Below, in pieces: positions 6,841-7,933 of a stretch of 7,933 nt of DNA. Within the stretch, counting starts at the first letter, position 1. Every line of letters begins with the position of its first letter. A program made the translations under genes and the position numbers. The stretch comes from Pedococcus sp. (GTDB lineage Bacteria > Actinomycetota > Actinomycetes > Actinomycetales > Dermatophilaceae), in NCBI GenBank assembly GCA_025936615.1, contig JAICSZ010000079.1, positions 1 through 7,933 on the forward strand, written 5' to 3'. A model generated the notes under the pieces. It was not told the DNA's origin. It saw only the letters and a list, made by a program, of their open reading frames with translations, and did no database searches.

Positions 6841-7933
6841 CCCTGCGAGTCCCGACGTCGACTGGGCAGCACCGCTGGCTGAGCGGCCCGTCGACGCGGT
6901 GGTCGAGCTCCCCGGGAGCAAGTCGCTCACCAACCGCTACCTCGTCCTGGCGGCGCTGGCCAACAGCACCTCGCGGCTGCGACGGCCGCTGCGCTCACGT
7001 GACACCCTCCTCATGGCGCAGGCGCTGCGCTCACTCGGCGCAGGCATCGAGGACGGCACGGGCATCGACGGCAGCGGCCCCGAGCAGCGCGGCACGCCGG
7101 ACTGGATCGTCACGCCCGCGTCGCTGCGTGGCGGCGGCACGGTCGACTGCGGGCTCGCCGGGACGGTCATGCGGTTCCTGCCACCGGTGGCGGCGCTGTG
7201 CAAGGGGCCAGTGGCCTTCGACGGCGACGCGCAGGCGCGGGTGCGCCCGATGGGGCCGCTGCTCGACGCGCTCCGCACGCTTGGTGCGGACGTCGCCGAC
7301 GATGGCCGCGGCACCTTGCCGTTCACGATCCGTGGCACGGGCCGTGTGCCCGGTGGCCAGGTCACGCTCGACGCCTCTGCCTCGTCCCAGTTCATCTCCG
7401 CCCTGCTGCTCGCCGGCCCGAGGTACGACCAGGGCGTCACGGTGCACCACGACGGCAAGCCGGTGCCCTCCGAGCCGCACATCGCCATGACGGTCGAGAC
7501 CCTGCGCGACGCCGGGGCGATCGTCGACGACACCGAGGCGAACACCTGGCGGGTGGAGCCGTCGGAGATCAACGGGCTCGACGTCCACGTGGAGCCCGAC
7601 CTGTCGAACGCAGCACCGTTCCTGGCCGCCGCGCTGGTGACCGGGGGCCGGGTGACCGTGCCGGGCTGGCCGCAGCACACGACACAGGCGGGCGACGCGG
7701 TCCGCGACCTCCTCGACGCGATGGGGGCCGACGTGACCCTCACCCGCGACGGGCTCACAGTCGCCGGTGACGGACAGCTGAGCGGGATCGACGCCGACCT
7801 GCACGACGCCAGCGAGCTCACGCCGGTCGTGGCAGCCCTTGCGGCACTTGCCGACTCGCCCAGCGTGATCCGCGGCGTGGCGCACATCCGGGGGCACGAG
7901 ACCGACCGGCTGGCAGCCCTGGCCCGCGAGCTG
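6827..7933 (+). CDS. aroA: 3-phosphoshikimate 1-carboxyvinyltransferase (EPSP synthase), 5' part
   Basis: The frame is open from ATG 6827 to the end of the window (369 residues visible, C-terminus missing; the family is usually 420-460). EPSP synthase transfers the enolpyruvyl group of PEP to shikimate-3-phosphate, the sixth step of the shikimate pathway, in the cytoplasm. Signatures in order: [10 protein letters not shown] (Lys32, Ser33, Arg37), SRDT (Asp59), [11 protein letters not shown] (107-117, Arg116), [37 protein letters not shown] (Ser186, Ser187, Gln188), [15 protein letters not shown] (Asp258), [15 protein letters not shown] (Glu330) and [13 protein letters not shown] (Glu358, Arg361). 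Glu330 and His357 replace the Asp313 and Lys340 of E. coli AroA, as in the mycobacterial protein I remember, so the gene is of the actinobacterial type and not defective. The start overlaps the DoxX gene by 14 bp with only a weak AGG upstream, suggesting coupling. Confidence 0.96.
   Translation, partial: MPSPDPASPDVDWAAPLAERPVDAVVELPGSKSLTNRYLVLAALANSTSRLRRPLRSRDTLLMAQALRSLGAGIEDGTGIDGSGPEQRGTPDWIVTPASLRGGGTVDCGLAGTVMRFLPPVAALCKGPVAFDGDAQARVRPMGPLLDALRTLGADVADDGRGTLPFTIRGTGRVPGGQVTLDASASSQFISALLLAGPRYDQGVTVHHDGKPVPSEPHIAMTVETLRDAGAIVDDTEANTWRVEPSEINGLDVHVEPDLSNAAPFLAAALVTGGRVTVPGWPQHTTQAGDAVRDLLDAMGADVTLTRDGLTVAGDGQLSGIDADLHDASELTPVVAALAALADSPSVIRGVAHIRGHETDRLAALAREL

Noticed and set aside
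6937..7887. 316-residue minus-strand frame and overlapping + strand frames at 6999-7770
   Set aside because: All lie over aroA, whose frame contains every EPSP synthase motif and stays open to the window end.

Overview
The window comes from a high-GC (about 70% by eye) Gram-positive actinobacterium. Dense packing, GTG starts, 4-bp start/stop overlaps, TAnnnT-type -10 boxes and the actinobacterial form of AroA all fit. The protein sequences look most like Micrococcales, perhaps Intrasporangiaceae, but that family-level guess comes from memory and not from a search.

Left part (1-4557, all + strand): a probable four-gene operon. It holds the 3' end of a small membrane protein, a gluconate 2-dehydrogenase subunit 3-like protein, a GMC-family FAD oxidoreductase, and a thiamine-diphosphate enzyme of the pyruvate oxidase/acetolactate synthase superfamily. 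The first three genes are joined by GTGA overlaps. The fourth follows after 47 bp with its own strong Shine-Dalgarno. The GMC protein and the subunit 3-like protein would form a dehydrogenase pair. Neither carries a signal peptide and no cytochrome c subunit is present, so this looks like a cytoplasmic-face version of the gluconate/glucose dehydrogenase complex, perhaps anchored by the small membrane protein. Substrates are unknown.

Middle part (4558-6107, - strand): an SRAP (YedK/HMCES-type) abasic-site crosslinking protein followed by an alpha/beta hydrolase of the KANL3/TEX30-like type, translationally coupled through an ATGA overlap. The hydrolase and the TPP-enzyme gene converge with no base between their stop codons.

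Right part (6108-7933): a 193-bp divergent intergenic region with a 38-bp imperfect tandem repeat (49-bp period) that duplicates the likely -10 box of the SRAP gene. It is followed on the + strand by a DoxX-like membrane protein with a basic Ala/Lys/Arg tail and, overlapping it by 14 bp, the 5' part of aroA (EPSP synthase, shikimate pathway), which runs off the window. SRAP-DoxX-aroA is, as I recall, a common actinobacterial neighbourhood.

No RNA genes, insertion sequences, CRISPR arrays or prophage genes were seen, and no gene-free stretch exceeds 300 bases. The most unexpected signals are the enriched octamer GGTATGCC, the duplicated promoter segment, and the cytoplasmic GMC/TPP redox cassette with a cysteine cluster in its flavoprotein.
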